Of a DNA stretch of 64,000 bases, positions 1-8,109 are shown in pieces. Source of the stretch: Pseudomonadota bacterium (lineage in GTDB: Bacteria > Myxococcota_A > Bradymonadia > Bradymonadales > GCA-2716585); contig SYOX01000212.1 of assembly GCA_005804885.1 (NCBI GenBank), forward strand, positions 1-64,000. The letters run 5' to 3'. A program made the position numbers and the translations under genes. Under the pieces are notes generated by a model. The model had not been told where the DNA came from. It searched no databases and saw only the letters and a program-made list of their open reading frames with translations. Position 1 is the stretch's first letter, and each line of letters begins with the position of its first letter.

Positions 1-359
1 CCCGGGATCATCCAGTTGGCCAGGTCCCCGCTCGCGGACACCTCCATCGCCCCCAGCACCGTCAGATCGACGTGCCCTCCCCGGATCATCGCGAAGCTCG
101 TCGCCGAGTCGAAGAAGGAGGCCCCGTCCACCGCCGTGATCGTCTGCTTGCCCGCGTTGATCAGGTCCGCGTCCTCCTCCCCCTCCAAGGGAAATGGCCC
201 GATGCCCAGCAGCCCGTTCTCGCTCTGGAGCACCACGTCGACCCCCTCGGGGATGTGGTTGGCCACCAGCGTCGGCATCCCGATCCCCAGGGTGACGTAG
301 TAGCCGTCGCGCAACTCCCGCGCCACGCGGCTGGCCATCTCATCCCGATCCCAGGCCAT
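1..359 (-). CDS. scoB: 3-oxoacid CoA-transferase subunit B, C-terminal part outside window
   Basis: Reverse-strand translation begins [20 protein letters not shown] and follows the family I CoA-transferase beta subunit closely: [13 protein letters not shown], then [10 protein letters not shown], where Glu47 of SENG is the expected catalytic glutamate that forms the glutamyl-CoA thioester. The enzyme moves CoA from succinyl-CoA to a 3-oxoacid in the cytoplasm (ketone body, butyrate or beta-ketoadipate metabolism). The start at 359 has a GGAGGGGAG ribosome site just upstream. About 119 residues are visible of a usual 210-220; the rest lies beyond position 1. It follows the A subunit by 57 bp, the normal A-B order, so they should form one operon and one heterotetramer. 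Which acid is used (acetoacetate as SCOT, or 3-oxoadipate as PcaJ) cannot be told from this piece. Confidence 0.93.
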   Translation of the reverse strand, partial: MAWDRDEMASRVARELRDGYYVTLGIGMPTLVANHIPEGVDVVLQSENGLLGIGPFPLEGEEDADLINAGKQTITAVDGASFFDSATSFAMIRGGHVDLTVLGAMEVSASGDLANWMIP

Positions 360-378
360 CTCCCCTCCCCCGCCCCCA

Positions 379-454
379 TCAGGCGGTCCGCTCCCTCACC
401 ATCCGCTGCTCGACAATCAGGCGGTCCGATCGCGCACCGTCCGCTGCTCGATCC
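379..454 (-). repeat. imperfect tandem duplication of the scoA 3' end
   Basis: Positions 379-416 and 417-454 are two adjacent imperfect copies of about 38 bp. The upstream copy encodes the true end of the A subunit ([10 protein letters not shown], stop). The second copy, downstream of the stop, would encode [10 protein letters not shown] and a second stop. The duplication fills most of the gap between the A and B subunit genes. The copies have diverged by several substitutions, so the event is not recent. Confidence 0.8.
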
Positions 455-1118
455 ACTTGTCCGCGCTCTGGCTCTGGACCACCCGCTGCACGAAGATCCC
501 CGGCGTGTGCACGCTGTCCGGATCCAGCGCCCCGACCGGGACCAGCTCCTCGACCTCCGCCACCGTGATCCGCGCCGCCGCGGCCATGATCGGGTTGAAG
601 TTGCGCGCCGTCTTCCTGAAGATCAGGTTGCCGTGCGCGTCGCCCCTCCACGCCTTGACGATCGCAAAGTCCGCCACCAGCGCGCGCTCCATCACGAACA
701 TCCTGCCGTCGAACTCGCGCACCTCATTGCCCTCGGCCGCCAGCGTCCCATAACCCGTCGGCGTGTAGAAGGCCGGCACGCCCGCCCCACCGGCCCGGAT
801 CCGCTCCGCCAGCGTCCCCTGCGGGCAAAGCTCCACCTCCAGCTCGCCGGACAAAAAGAGCCTCTCGAAGGTCTTGTTCTCCCCCACATAGCTGGAGATC
901 ATCTTGCGCACCTGGCCCTGCTTGAGCAGCACCCCGAGGCCCTTGTCGTCCGTCCCGCAGTTGTTGCTGATGATCGTCAACCCCGACACGCCCCGCAGCC
1001 GCAGCGCCTCGATCAGGTCCACGGGGTTGCCGCACAGCCCGAAGCCGCCCGACATCAACACCGCGCCCTCGGGCACGTCCGCCACCGCCTCCACCGCGCT
1101 GCCAAAGACCTTGTCCAT
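417..1118 (-). CDS. scoA: 3-oxoacid CoA-transferase subunit A
   Basis: This 233-residue protein starts [20 protein letters not shown], followed by the glycine-rich [16 protein letters not shown], and YTPTGYGT segments typical of the CoA-transferase alpha subunit. The length is normal (230-240). It pairs with the B subunit encoded immediately downstream on the same strand, and together they transfer CoA between succinyl-CoA and a 3-oxoacid. The start codon at 1118 lies 28 bp from the end of the preceding gene (1147), which is also on the minus strand, so readthrough transcription is possible. The 3' end is duplicated just after the stop. Subunit identity is very secure; the physiological substrate is not. 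Confidence 0.94.
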   Translation of the reverse strand: MDKVFGSAVEAVADVPEGAVLMSGGFGLCGNPVDLIEALRLRGVSGLTIISNNCGTDDKGLGVLLKQGQVRKMISSYVGENKTFERLFLSGELEVELCPQGTLAERIRAGGAGVPAFYTPTGYGTLAAEGNEVREFDGRMFVMERALVADFAIVKAWRGDAHGNLIFRKTARNFNPIMAAAARITVAEVEELVPVGALDPDSVHTPGIFVQRVVQSQSADKWIEQRTVRDRTA

Positions 1119-1146
1119 CGCCCCCCCCTCGCGCCTCAGGCCCCGC

Positions 1147-1959
1147 TCACCACCACTGCGCGCCGAGGCTGATACCGCTGTAGAAGTAGAGCAGATCCAT
1201 GCCCGTCTCCAGCCGGATGACGTAGTGATCCGCGATCGTGAACTGCGCCCCGAAGCTCAGGTTGACCAGCGGCAGCACCGGCGGGATGTCCTCCTCGATC
1301 TCCGTGCTCCCCGGCGTCAGCTGCGCCCTCCCCGCCGAGTCCACGCAGGGCGGCCGATCCAGCCCCGCCGAATCATTGATGTCCGCCTGGCTGTCGAGCG
1401 CCAGCAGGCACTCCGGCGACGGGTCCGTCTTCTCCACCTCGCCCAGGATCACCCCCGCCCCGAGCCCGCCGCCCAGGAAGAGCCCGAAGACCGGCGAGAT
1501 GTCGAAGAACCACTTGACCCCCACCGTCAAGGAGATGATCTCCAAGGGGATCGTCGTAAAGTCCGCCTTGCGCGCCGGATCGTCCTTCTCCAGAAACCAG
1601 TCGTCCGGCTGCGAGTAGTCGGTGAAGTCCGCCGCGAAGGACAGATCGTAGCTGGGCTTGCGCAGCAGGAACTCCATCCCGAAGCTCAGGTTCGTCTGCC
1701 CCTCCCAGTGCGACGAGTGCCGCTCCAGAAAAAGATCCCAGACGAAGTCCGGCATCACGATCGCCCGCACCCTCGGGGTCAGGACGTAGATCGTCTCCGG
1801 GCCGACCTGCTTCTCCTTGAGGTACTTCGCCTCCTCCTCCGTCAGCTGCGCCGAGGCCGCCTGCGGCGCCAGCCACACCACCAACATCGCCGCGGCCGCC
1901 GCGCACAGCGCCGCGAACCTCGCCTCTCCTCGCGATCCCGCCTTCATCTTGCTCGACAT
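1147..1959 (-). CDS. exported outer-membrane beta-barrel-like protein
   Basis: A 270-residue protein whose start at 1959 is supported by an AGGAGA ribosome site; longer in-frame extensions run into a type C repeat and are rejected. The N-terminus [20 protein letters not shown] followed by a hydrophobic stretch ending ASAQ is a Sec signal peptide. The mature protein alternates short amphipathic strands and turns ([43 protein letters not shown]) and ends in an aromatic residue, GAQWW, as in outer-membrane barrels. A long loop with two cysteines (ECLLALD and PPCVDSAG) probably forms a disulfide at the surface. This resembles the general 8-stranded outer-membrane porin-like proteins of myxobacteria, but I do not recognise a named family. 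Function unknown. Confidence 0.8.
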   Translation of the reverse strand: MSSKMKAGSRGEARFAALCAAAAAMLVVWLAPQAASAQLTEEEAKYLKEKQVGPETIYVLTPRVRAIVMPDFVWDLFLERHSSHWEGQTNLSFGMEFLLRKPSYDLSFAADFTDYSQPDDWFLEKDDPARKADFTTIPLEIISLTVGVKWFFDISPVFGLFLGGGLGAGVILGEVEKTDPSPECLLALDSQADINDSAGLDRPPCVDSAGRAQLTPGSTEIEEDIPPVLPLVNLSFGAQFTIADHYVIRLETGMDLLYFYSGISLGAQWW

Positions 1960-2067
1960 AGCCTCTCCTGCACGGTGCCACCGACGCACTGGCCGCGGAG
2001 TGTAACAGCACACCCTCAACCCGCTCAAGTGTCGCCGCCGCAGAGCCCCACGCACACTCCATCCCCA

Positions 2068-2166
2068 CACTCCACCCCCTGTCCCCCGCACTCCACCCCC
2101 TGTCCCCGCACTCCACCCCCTGTCCCCCTCCTCGCTGCGCAAGGAGGGGGAACGCTCGTATTACGG
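2068..2166 (+). repeat. type C hairpin repeat, copy 1, with tandem leader
   Basis: Three tandem copies of a 20-21 bp unit starting CACTCCACCCCCTGTCCCC (2068, 2089, 2109) run into a hairpin at 2124-2150 with 9-bp perfect stem (CCCCCTCCT / AGGAGGGGG) and then the word CGCTCGTATTACGG. The same hairpin and the TATTACGG word recur at 2319, 2389, 55948 and 56533. It lies upstream of the outer-membrane protein gene start and is not coding. Confidence 0.85.
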
Positions 2167-2328
2167 GCAAGGTGGATCGGGGATGGGCTCGTTGAGTGGG
2201 CAGGATGATTCGGGGGGTGGGCCGCAGGAGCCTTCTTCGGGATCACTGGCCGCCTGGGGCGAGACCCCGTCGGGGACAATCGTGATGTCGTCGGGGCGGG
2301 ACTCGATCCACTTGAAGCCGTAATACGA
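2161..2328 (-). other. orphan protein-like 3' end between type C repeats
   Basis: Read on the minus strand this 168-bp stretch is open for 55 codons and ends in TAA. It reads like a real secreted-protein tail: YYGFKWIESRPDDITIVPDG, then Cys/Pro-rich text including EEGSCGPPPESSC and a final DPPCP. It is bounded on both sides by type C repeats and has no start codon, so it is either a gene remnant or cargo of the repeat. The VPDG coding segment is nearly identical at DNA level to the 18-bp insert found in the type A arrays (CCCCGTCGGG, ACAATCG). Coding status is inference. Confidence 0.45.
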
Positions 2329-2448
2329 GAGTTCCCCCTCCTTGCGCAGCGAGGAGGGGGACAGGGGGGGGAGTGCCGATCCACCCGAGTCCGTAATTCA
2401 AGCGTCCCCCCTCCTTGCGCAGCGAGGAGGGGGACAGGGGGTGGAGTG
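2319..2448 (-). repeat. type C hairpin repeats, copies 2 and 3
   Basis: Two copies in the opposite orientation to copy 1, at about 2319-2375 and 2389-2448. Each has the CTCCTTGCGCAGCGAGGAG hairpin and ends in the GACAGGGGG(T)GGAGTG segment. Copies 1 and 2 therefore make a large inverted repeat around the orphan tail. Copy 3 ends 11 bp before the stop codon of the next gene (2459). Confidence 0.83.
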
Positions 2449-2458
2449 CGCGTCAGCC

Positions 2459-2878
2459 TCAGGGCTTCTTGACCTGAAGTTCCCTCTCCACCAGCACCCA
2501 GCGCCCATCCACGTTGCGCCACTTCTCGACGATCTTGTCCCGGTGGACCCGCATGTCCGGCTCCCGGATCCACGCCATCACCACCTCCGCCTCGGCCTCC
2601 TCATCGGGCCGGACCAGGCGGACGTTCTTGATCTCGATCTCGACCACGCGGAAGTCGTCCCCCAGCGCCTCGTGGCGGCCCAGGAAGGCCTCCTGGTCCC
2701 CCTCCGCCATGAAGCCGGCCGCCTGGCTGTATCGACCCCACCGCATGTGCTGGTGGTAGGCGTTGACGTTCTCGATCAGCTCCGTCTTGCTCTTGGGCTT
2801 GGCCGCGCTGCACCCGCTGGCCGCCGACATCGCCGCCAACACCGCCAGCGCCGCCCACACCGCGCTCTTTCTGTCCAT
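2459..2878 (-). CDS. small lipoprotein, NTF2-like fold suspected
   Basis: A 139-residue lipoprotein precursor: MDRKSAVWAALAVLAAMSAA then SGC, with Cys23 the likely lipidated residue. The mature part (ELIENVNAYHQHMRWGRYSQ, then FMAEGDQEAFLGRHEALGDD, and a C-terminal KIVEKWRNVDGRWVLVERE) looks like an NTF2-like or SnoaL-type cone fold: helices first, then strands ending with the WRNVDGRWVL motif common in such lipoproteins. The start at 2878 was chosen over a 95-residue upstream extension that overlaps the flippase gene. It follows the flippase gene by 29 bp on the same strand and is probably cotranscribed. No catalytic role can be assigned; such proteins often bind a small ligand or act as envelope accessory proteins. 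Confidence 0.75.
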   Translation of the reverse strand: MDRKSAVWAALAVLAAMSAASGCSAAKPKSKTELIENVNAYHQHMRWGRYSQAAGFMAEGDQEAFLGRHEALGDDFRVVEIEIKNVRLVRPDEEAEAEVVMAWIREPDMRVHRDKIVEKWRNVDGRWVLVERELQVKKP

Positions 2879-2907
2879 CGTCGACCTCCCTGGTCGCGCC
2901 GCGAGGC

Positions 2908-4575
2908 TCACGCCGCCTTCTTCTTGCGCCTGAGCACCCGCTGCAGCCTGTCCCTGTCTTCCGCGCCAAACTCCCGACAACCCCACAGCACCCCTCCGAA
3001 GATCAGCGCCCCCAACAAGGCCTTGCCCGCCACCACGCCCAGCAGGGCCACCTTGCCCCAGCCCGCGTCCACCGGCGCCAGCGCCGAGAAGCCCAGCACC
3101 GCGCCGCCCGCCAGCGACACCCGCCACAGCGTCCCCAGCGGCATCCCCGCCTTGAAGCGCCACACCAGGTAGCCCATCGACAGCCCAAACCCGAAGATCA
3201 TCGCCGACGCCGTCGCCACCGAGGCCGCCGACACCAACCCCGCCTCGTCCACCGCGCCGCTCGACAGCGCCGCCTCCAGCAGCCCGTAATTCAACCCCGC
3301 CGTCAACGCCAGCACCAGCGCCGAGATCCCCACCGAGGCCAGCGGCCGGCCCGCGCCCGTCAACATCGTCGTCGCAATATAGAAGAGCGCGAAGCCCACC
3401 GTCGCCAGGCTCAACACCATCAAGGGGAACACCCCCGACAGGTAACGATCCCCATAGAGCGCCAGCACCACCGCCTCCGCATTACCGGCCAGCACCGCGC
3501 TCAACAACCCCAGCAAGATCAACGAGTACCTCAACGCGCCTCGGATGTACGCCCGCGTCGCCGCCGTGTCCTGCTCGAAGGTCGCCTGCGAGATCATCGG
3601 GAAAATGACGAAGGTCACCGCGATGACCGCCTGATAGGGCAGCCGCGACACGTTCAACATCGCCGTGTAGACCCCCGCCACCCGGTTGGACACCTCCACG
3701 CCGCCCGCCTCCGACGCCCCCACCAGCGCCTTGATCAAGAACAAGTCCACCCTCAAGACCCCGTTGACGCAAAAGGTGTAGAGCATCACCAGCACCAGGT
3801 AGGTCAACAGCTTGCGCGCGTCCTCCTTCACCCCGACGACCGACCCCTCCTCGACCCCCCTTTGACCCCGCAAGGCCCAGTAGGCCACCGCCACCGACAT
3901 CCCCGTCACCACCACCGACGCGATCACGAAGCCCCAGATCGCCCCAGACACCCCGAAGCCCATCCCCACGGCCCCGACGATCAGCGCCGTCTTGAGCGTC
4001 GAGAAGGTCGCGTCCAGCCCGGCCTGCCTCCCGAAGTCCTTGATCCCGTTGAGCAAACCCACAAAAACCGCGTAGAAGCCGTAGGCCAGGATCACCCCCC
4101 CCGACACCCGGATCAGCCCGCCCAGCGAGGGATCGTTGAACGACCCCGCCACCAGGTCCGCCCCGAAGATGTACGACAACCCCAGCGGCACCCCCACGAT
4201 CCACTGCAACATCGCCGCGCGGCCCGCGATCCTGGCCGCATCCCGAGGCCGCTCGCTGCACAGCTTCGACACCGCCTGGATCGTCCCCGTGATCACCACC
4301 ATGTTCAACAGCGACACCGCGTTGACCACCACGCTGTAGATCCCGAACTCCTCCGGCGACATCAGGATCGGCAACCCGACGTTCACCACCGCGCCCATCA
4401 CCATGAACCACAGCTTGGCCCCGGTGATCAGCATGAAGCCCCGCCCAGCCGTCCTCGCCGCGTCCTCGCCTGCGACCCGGCCCGCAGGCCTCGACGACCC
4501 CGACGACTCCTCGGCCTCACCCAGCCGGCCTGCCTGCCGACCCGCGCCCTGCCGCTCTGACTCGCCCTTCCCCAT
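2908..4575 (-). CDS. Wzx/MATE-like polysaccharide flippase family membrane protein
   Basis: A 555-residue protein with about 40-50 polar N-terminal residues followed by 12-14 hydrophobic segments (LWFMVMGAVVNVGLPILM, WIVGVPLGLSYIFGADLV, VILAYGFYAVFVGLLNGI, and others). The opening SPEEFGIYSVVVNAVSLLNM and the central SNRVAGVYTAMLNVSRLP are typical of the oligosaccharide flippase/MurJ superfamily, which moves lipid-linked glycans across the inner membrane. The start at 4575 has GAGAGGGG before it; an upstream in-frame GTG/ATG at 4617 is possible. There are no glycosyltransferases next to it, so the lipid-linked substrate is unknown. The C-terminus ends in a basic RRKKKAA tail. Confidence 0.85.
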   Translation of the reverse strand: MGKGESERQGAGRQAGRLGEAEESSGSSRPAGRVAGEDAARTAGRGFMLITGAKLWFMVMGAVVNVGLPILMSPEEFGIYSVVVNAVSLLNMVVITGTIQAVSKLCSERPRDAARIAGRAAMLQWIVGVPLGLSYIFGADLVAGSFNDPSLGGLIRVSGGVILAYGFYAVFVGLLNGIKDFGRQAGLDATFSTLKTALIVGAVGMGFGVSGAIWGFVIASVVVTGMSVAVAYWALRGQRGVEEGSVVGVKEDARKLLTYLVLVMLYTFCVNGVLRVDLFLIKALVGASEAGGVEVSNRVAGVYTAMLNVSRLPYQAVIAVTFVIFPMISQATFEQDTAATRAYIRGALRYSLILLGLLSAVLAGNAEAVVLALYGDRYLSGVFPLMVLSLATVGFALFYIATTMLTGAGRPLASVGISALVLALTAGLNYGLLEAALSSGAVDEAGLVSAASVATASAMIFGFGLSMGYLVWRFKAGMPLGTLWRVSLAGGAVLGFSALAPVDAGWGKVALLGVVAGKALLGALIFGGVLWGCREFGAEDRDRLQRVLRRKKKAA

Positions 4576-4709
4576 CGCCCCTCTCGCGCTCGCCACCACC
4601 CCCGCAATCTCTACCACGCGCCGCCGCCCTGTCAGCTATTTCTCCCTCCCCCCACCCCGCCCCCGCCGAGCCTCACATCCATCCTGCACGCTCTGCCCCC
4701 AGCCCCCGA

Positions 4710-4790
4710 AGGGTCACTTGATCCCAAAGGTCACTGGCCCAAAGGTCACTGGCCCCAGGGGTCGCTGGCCCCAGGGGTCACTGACCCCCG
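4710..4790 (+). repeat. short tandem repeat GGTCACTGGCCCC
   Basis: About five imperfect copies of a 15-16 bp unit (GGTCACTGGCCCAAA, GGTCACTGGCCCCAGG and variants) lie between the exported-protein gene (ends 4874) and the flippase gene (starts 4575). Units differ by single bases. No promoter is visible in the surrounding 300 bp beyond this array. Confidence 0.75.
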
Positions 4791-4873
4791 GCGCTGGCCA
4801 GGGAGGGGGATCTCGATGGGTGCGAAGTGGCGAGCTACCCCCTCCTCGGCGCCCACCCTGGAGCCCGCAGGCC

Positions 4874-5665
4874 CTACCGCACCCCCTCCAACCCCTTGAT
4901 CACCTCCCTCGCCAGGCCCCCCTCCCCAAGGCTCAACACCGTCACCAGCCCATTGCCCCGCAAGAGCGACGCCGCCTCCGTCCTCCCCTTGAGCCTGCCC
5001 GCCAGCCGCCGCGCCACCTCCCCCGTCACGCACTGGTAGAGCGTCAACACCACCCGCGCCCCACCCCGCCCGAAGGTGTACGTCACCGCCTCGTAGGTCT
5101 CCTCGTCGATCACCTCCGGCTGCGCCTCCAGCGCAAAACCCTGCCCCATCATGAACTGCAGCGCCCCAACCCTGTCCAGCGCGCCCACGCGCACATCCGG
5201 CAACACCACCGGCCCCGACACCCCCTCCTCATCGAAGAGCGGCCCGAAGGCGTCCTGCTGCACGTCGCCCTCGGCCGCAAACCTCAAGAGCGCGTTGAGC
5301 AGCGCCCGCGAGTCCTCCTCCGAACCCCCCTCGATCATCACCGCCAGGATCACCGACCTGGACCTCACCAGCGCCGCACCCTCGCGAGCCCCGATCTGCT
5401 CCGCCAGCGCATCCACCCTCCCCTCATCCGACCCCACATAGAGCGCCACCGCACCTCCCTCCTCGCCCCGCGCCACCGGCCACACCCAGGCCAGCACCTC
5501 CCCATCGTCCCGCGCCAGGCCCGACCCGAAGGGCAGCCAGTCCGACTGATCCAGCCCCTCCATCACCCGCTCCGGCGACAGCCCCTCCAGACCCCGCTGC
5601 GCCGACGCCGACGACCCGCACAAGGCCAACCCGCACACCACCGCGATCCCCGACCACATTCTCAT
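4874..5665 (-). CDS. exported protein of unknown function
   Basis: A 263-residue protein with a clear signal peptide (MRMWSGIAVVCGLALCGSSA, cleavage after SASA). An earlier ATG at 5698 is in frame, but the 5665 start has GGAG at good spacing and gives the better signal peptide. The mature part contains LPFGSGLARDDGEVLAWVWP, then a mixed alpha/beta region with RSRSVILAVMIEGGSEEDSR, and a C-terminal CVTGEVARRLAGRLKGR segment. The pattern of strands bearing quantity-like comparisons suggests a soluble periplasmic domain, but I do not recognise a family. It is transcribed away from the 1.15-kb intergenic region that holds type A element 1. Confidence 0.72.
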   Translation of the reverse strand: MRMWSGIAVVCGLALCGSSASAQRGLEGLSPERVMEGLDQSDWLPFGSGLARDDGEVLAWVWPVARGEEGGAVALYVGSDEGRVDALAEQIGAREGAALVRSRSVILAVMIEGGSEEDSRALLNALLRFAAEGDVQQDAFGPLFDEEGVSGPVVLPDVRVGALDRVGALQFMMGQGFALEAQPEVIDEETYEAVTYTFGRGGARVVLTLYQCVTGEVARRLAGRLKGRTEAASLLRGNGLVTVLSLGEGGLAREVIKGLEGVR

Positions 5666-5747
5666 CGCACGCTCCACCCATGAAAGAAGCCGCCCCATCC
5701 TCCCTCAACCCCTCCCCCCCGCGCAAGATCCACCGCGCCCTGCGGCG

Positions 5748-6690
5748 CTTCGACTTCGATGACGGACAAGGAGAGATCGGCGCGTCGACTTCGATGGCGC
5801 ACACGTCGGGATCGTCAAGTCGACTTCGTTGACGGGCACAAGACCCCGTCGGGAACAATCGAGATCGGCGAGTCGACTTCGTTGATGGACAAGGAGAGAT
5901 CATCGAGTCGACTTCGTTGACGGACAAGGGGGATCGGCGAGTCGACTTCGTTGACGGTCACGTCGGGATCGTGGAGTCGACTTCGATGACGGACAAGGAG
6001 AGATCGGCGCGTCGACTTCGTTGACGGGCACAAGACCCCGTCGGGAACAATCGAGATCGGCGAATCGACTTCGTTGGCGGACACGTCGAGATCATCGAGT
6101 CGACTTCGATGATGGGATCTGCACGTTGACGGTCCACCCGGGCTCGCGCCCGGGCCTACAATTTGTCCTGGGACGCCCCGCCCTCGGGCGGGGCTGGCGA
6201 GGGGGCGTCAACCTTCAGGGGAAAGACCCTCTCAAGGGCGTGCGATGTCTGCTTCCCAGCCCTCAACATCTCCTGTGAGTTCGACCCGGGCGACACGCCC
6301 CACGAACGCTGACGCCCCGTCACCAGCCCCGCCGGAGGGCGGGGCGACCCAGGACAAAACCCAAGGCCCGGGCGCGAGCCCGGGTGGACCGTCAACGTGC
6401 GGATCACAGCAACGAAGTCGACTCGCCGATTCCGACGTGCCCGTCAACGAAGTCGACTCCCCGATCTCGACGTGCCCATCAACGAAGTCGACTCCCCGAT
6501 CTCGACGTGTGTGTCAACGAAGTCGACTCGATGATCTCGATTGTTCCCGACGGGGTCTTGTGCCCGTCAACGAAGTCGACGCGCCGATCTCCCCTTGCCC
6601 GCCATCGAAGTCGACTCGCCGATCCCGACTTGCCCGTCAACGAAGTCGACTCCCCGATCTCGACGTGTGCGTCAACGAAGTCGACTCAGC
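5748..6690. repeat. type A composite palindromic element, copy A1
   Basis: Left array: about ten minus-oriented units whose GTCGAC (or variant) cores are spaced 35, 53, 35, 34, 35, 35, 53, 35 bp (cores 5784 to 6099). Central module about 6120-6410: inverted arms of about 78 bp, each with hairpins CCCGGGC-TCGC-GCCCGGG and GCCCCGCC-NNN-GGCGGGGC, enclosing an asymmetric core of about 110 bp. Right array: eight plus-oriented units with cores at 6417, 6452, 6487, 6522, 6575, 6610, 6645, 6680. The unit consensus begins AACGAAGTCGACTCG and continues with GATCTC. The 53-bp units carry an 18-bp insert containing CCCGACGGGG. The whole locus is a mirror-like palindrome filling the gap between two divergent genes. 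No frame across it is a credible gene because 35 is not a multiple of three. Confidence 0.9.
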
Positions 6691-6814
6691 GCTCTCTTTT
6701 TGTCCACCTCGACACGCTCGCGATCCCCCACGACCACGGCCCGCTTGACTCCGGACTCTCGCCTGACCATCGTCATCATCGGCGCATCGCGCCGCCCACG
6801 GACGAAGGAGCCCC

Positions 6815-7669
6815 ATGAAGCATCTCCTCCTCTCGCTCGCGCTGGCCCTGGTCGCCTGCGGCGATCCCGGCGTCGACACCCCGCCCGCAGACGACGGCGA
6901 CGACGGCGGCCTCCAGCCTCGCCCGGACGCCGGGGCAGAGCCCGAAGCCCAGCCCGAGGCGACCCCCGAGGTCCAGCCCGAACCCGAGGCGACCCCTGAG
7001 GCGACCCCCGAGCCCGAGGTCCCCGTCGACCCCCTCGATGGCCTGCGCGACCAGGCCCTCCGCGACGCCCTCAACGCCATGGTCAGCGGCCACAGGGTCT
7101 ACAATTACGGGCAGGCCCGCGACTTCATGTACGGCATCCGCGCCGCCATCGACGTCATCGACGGCCAGATCGAGTGCGTCTACACGGGCCGCAAGACCCC
7201 CCCCGATCAGACCCGCACCCCCGGCGGCTTCAACACCGAGCACAGCTGGCCCCGCAGCGAGGGCGCCGACATCGAACCCGAGCTCAGCGACCTCCACCAC
7301 CTCTTCCCCACCACCGAGGAGGCCAACCAGGAGCGCGCCTCCCTGCCCTTCGGCGAGACCTCCTGCGCCGGCAGCGCCTGCCCCTGGGATGACGGCGGAT
7401 CGGAGATGGGCGCCCAGAGCGGCCGCGGCGACGTCTTCCAGGTCCGCGCGCTGCGACAAGGTGACATCGCGCGCGCCCACTTCTACTTCGCCATCCGCTA
7501 CAACAGGCGCATCGACGCCGCCGAAGAGACCACCCTGCGACAGTGGCACGCCCAGGACCCCCCCGACGACCGCGAGCGCGCCCGCAACGACGCCATCGAG
7601 CGCTTCCAGAACAACCGCAACCCCTTCGTCGATCGCCCCGATCTCGTCGACCTCATCAGCGACCTCTGA
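6815..7669 (+). CDS. endonuclease I family (EndA/NucM-like) lipoprotein
   Basis: A 284-residue precursor: MKHLLLSLALALVAC is a lipoprotein signal with Cys15, followed by a Pro/Glu linker of PEATPE and QPEPE repeats (residues about 45-68). The catalytic domain (about 75-284) has the signatures of the endonuclease I family: FNTEHSWPRS with the metal/active-site histidine, DLHHLFPT, the following TEEANQERASLPFG, and the closing RGDIARAHFYFAIRY. These enzymes are secreted, Mg-dependent, non-specific DNases, here anchored to the envelope, probably for scavenging or defence against extracellular DNA. Two cysteines, in SCAGSACPW, may form a disulfide. The start at 6815 follows GGAG. It is read away from type A element 1. 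Confidence 0.92.
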   Translation: MKHLLLSLALALVACGDPGVDTPPADDGDDGGLQPRPDAGAEPEAQPEATPEVQPEPEATPEATPEPEVPVDPLDGLRDQALRDALNAMVSGHRVYNYGQARDFMYGIRAAIDVIDGQIECVYTGRKTPPDQTRTPGGFNTEHSWPRSEGADIEPELSDLHHLFPTTEEANQERASLPFGETSCAGSACPWDDGGSEMGAQSGRGDVFQVRALRQGDIARAHFYFAIRYNRRIDAAEETTLRQWHAQDPPDDRERARNDAIERFQNNRNPFVDRPDLVDLISDL

Positions 7670-7792
7670 CCCTCCGTCACAACCCCGCACATCCCCCCGA
7701 GCCCAACCTGCCCACAACGCAAGGCCCACATCGCGCCTTGCATTCAACCCCGAAGTCAGTTACCTTCCCCGTCCCTGCTCCTGGCAGGTGTT

Positions 7793-7866
<74 letters not shown>

Positions 7867-8109
7867 CTCCCCACCCCTCTTCGTATCTCAACCTCCCTCA
7901 CATCTTTATCGATCTGCTCAGATCACGGCCTCCCTCGCGCCCATCTCCAACCACCCCGATCGCTCCAGACTCGCGCCCAAGGCGACCAACCCGGATCGCC
8001 ACCGCCCTCGCGTCTGGGGCCACAAGCCCTGATCGCCCCGGCCCGCTTGCGGACGCGCTCGCCGAGGCCCTATCCTTCGGGGCGCGCAGGGCGTGATGAG
8101 GGAGGGGTG

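Noticed and set aside
72-1172. 366-codon plus-strand frame opposite the CoA-transferase genes
   Set aside because: Basic, His/Arg/Leu-rich antisense text with no motif; the minus strand carries full family signatures.
5748-6690. Integron attC array
   Set aside because: No GTTRRRY core sites, no gene cassettes between units and no integrase.
6384-6818. Proteins encoded by frames through the type A arrays (NEVDSPIS or KSTRRS text)
   Set aside because: Several overlapping frames are open because the repeat lacks stops. The 35-bp period shifts the frame every unit, so none is under protein-level constraint.
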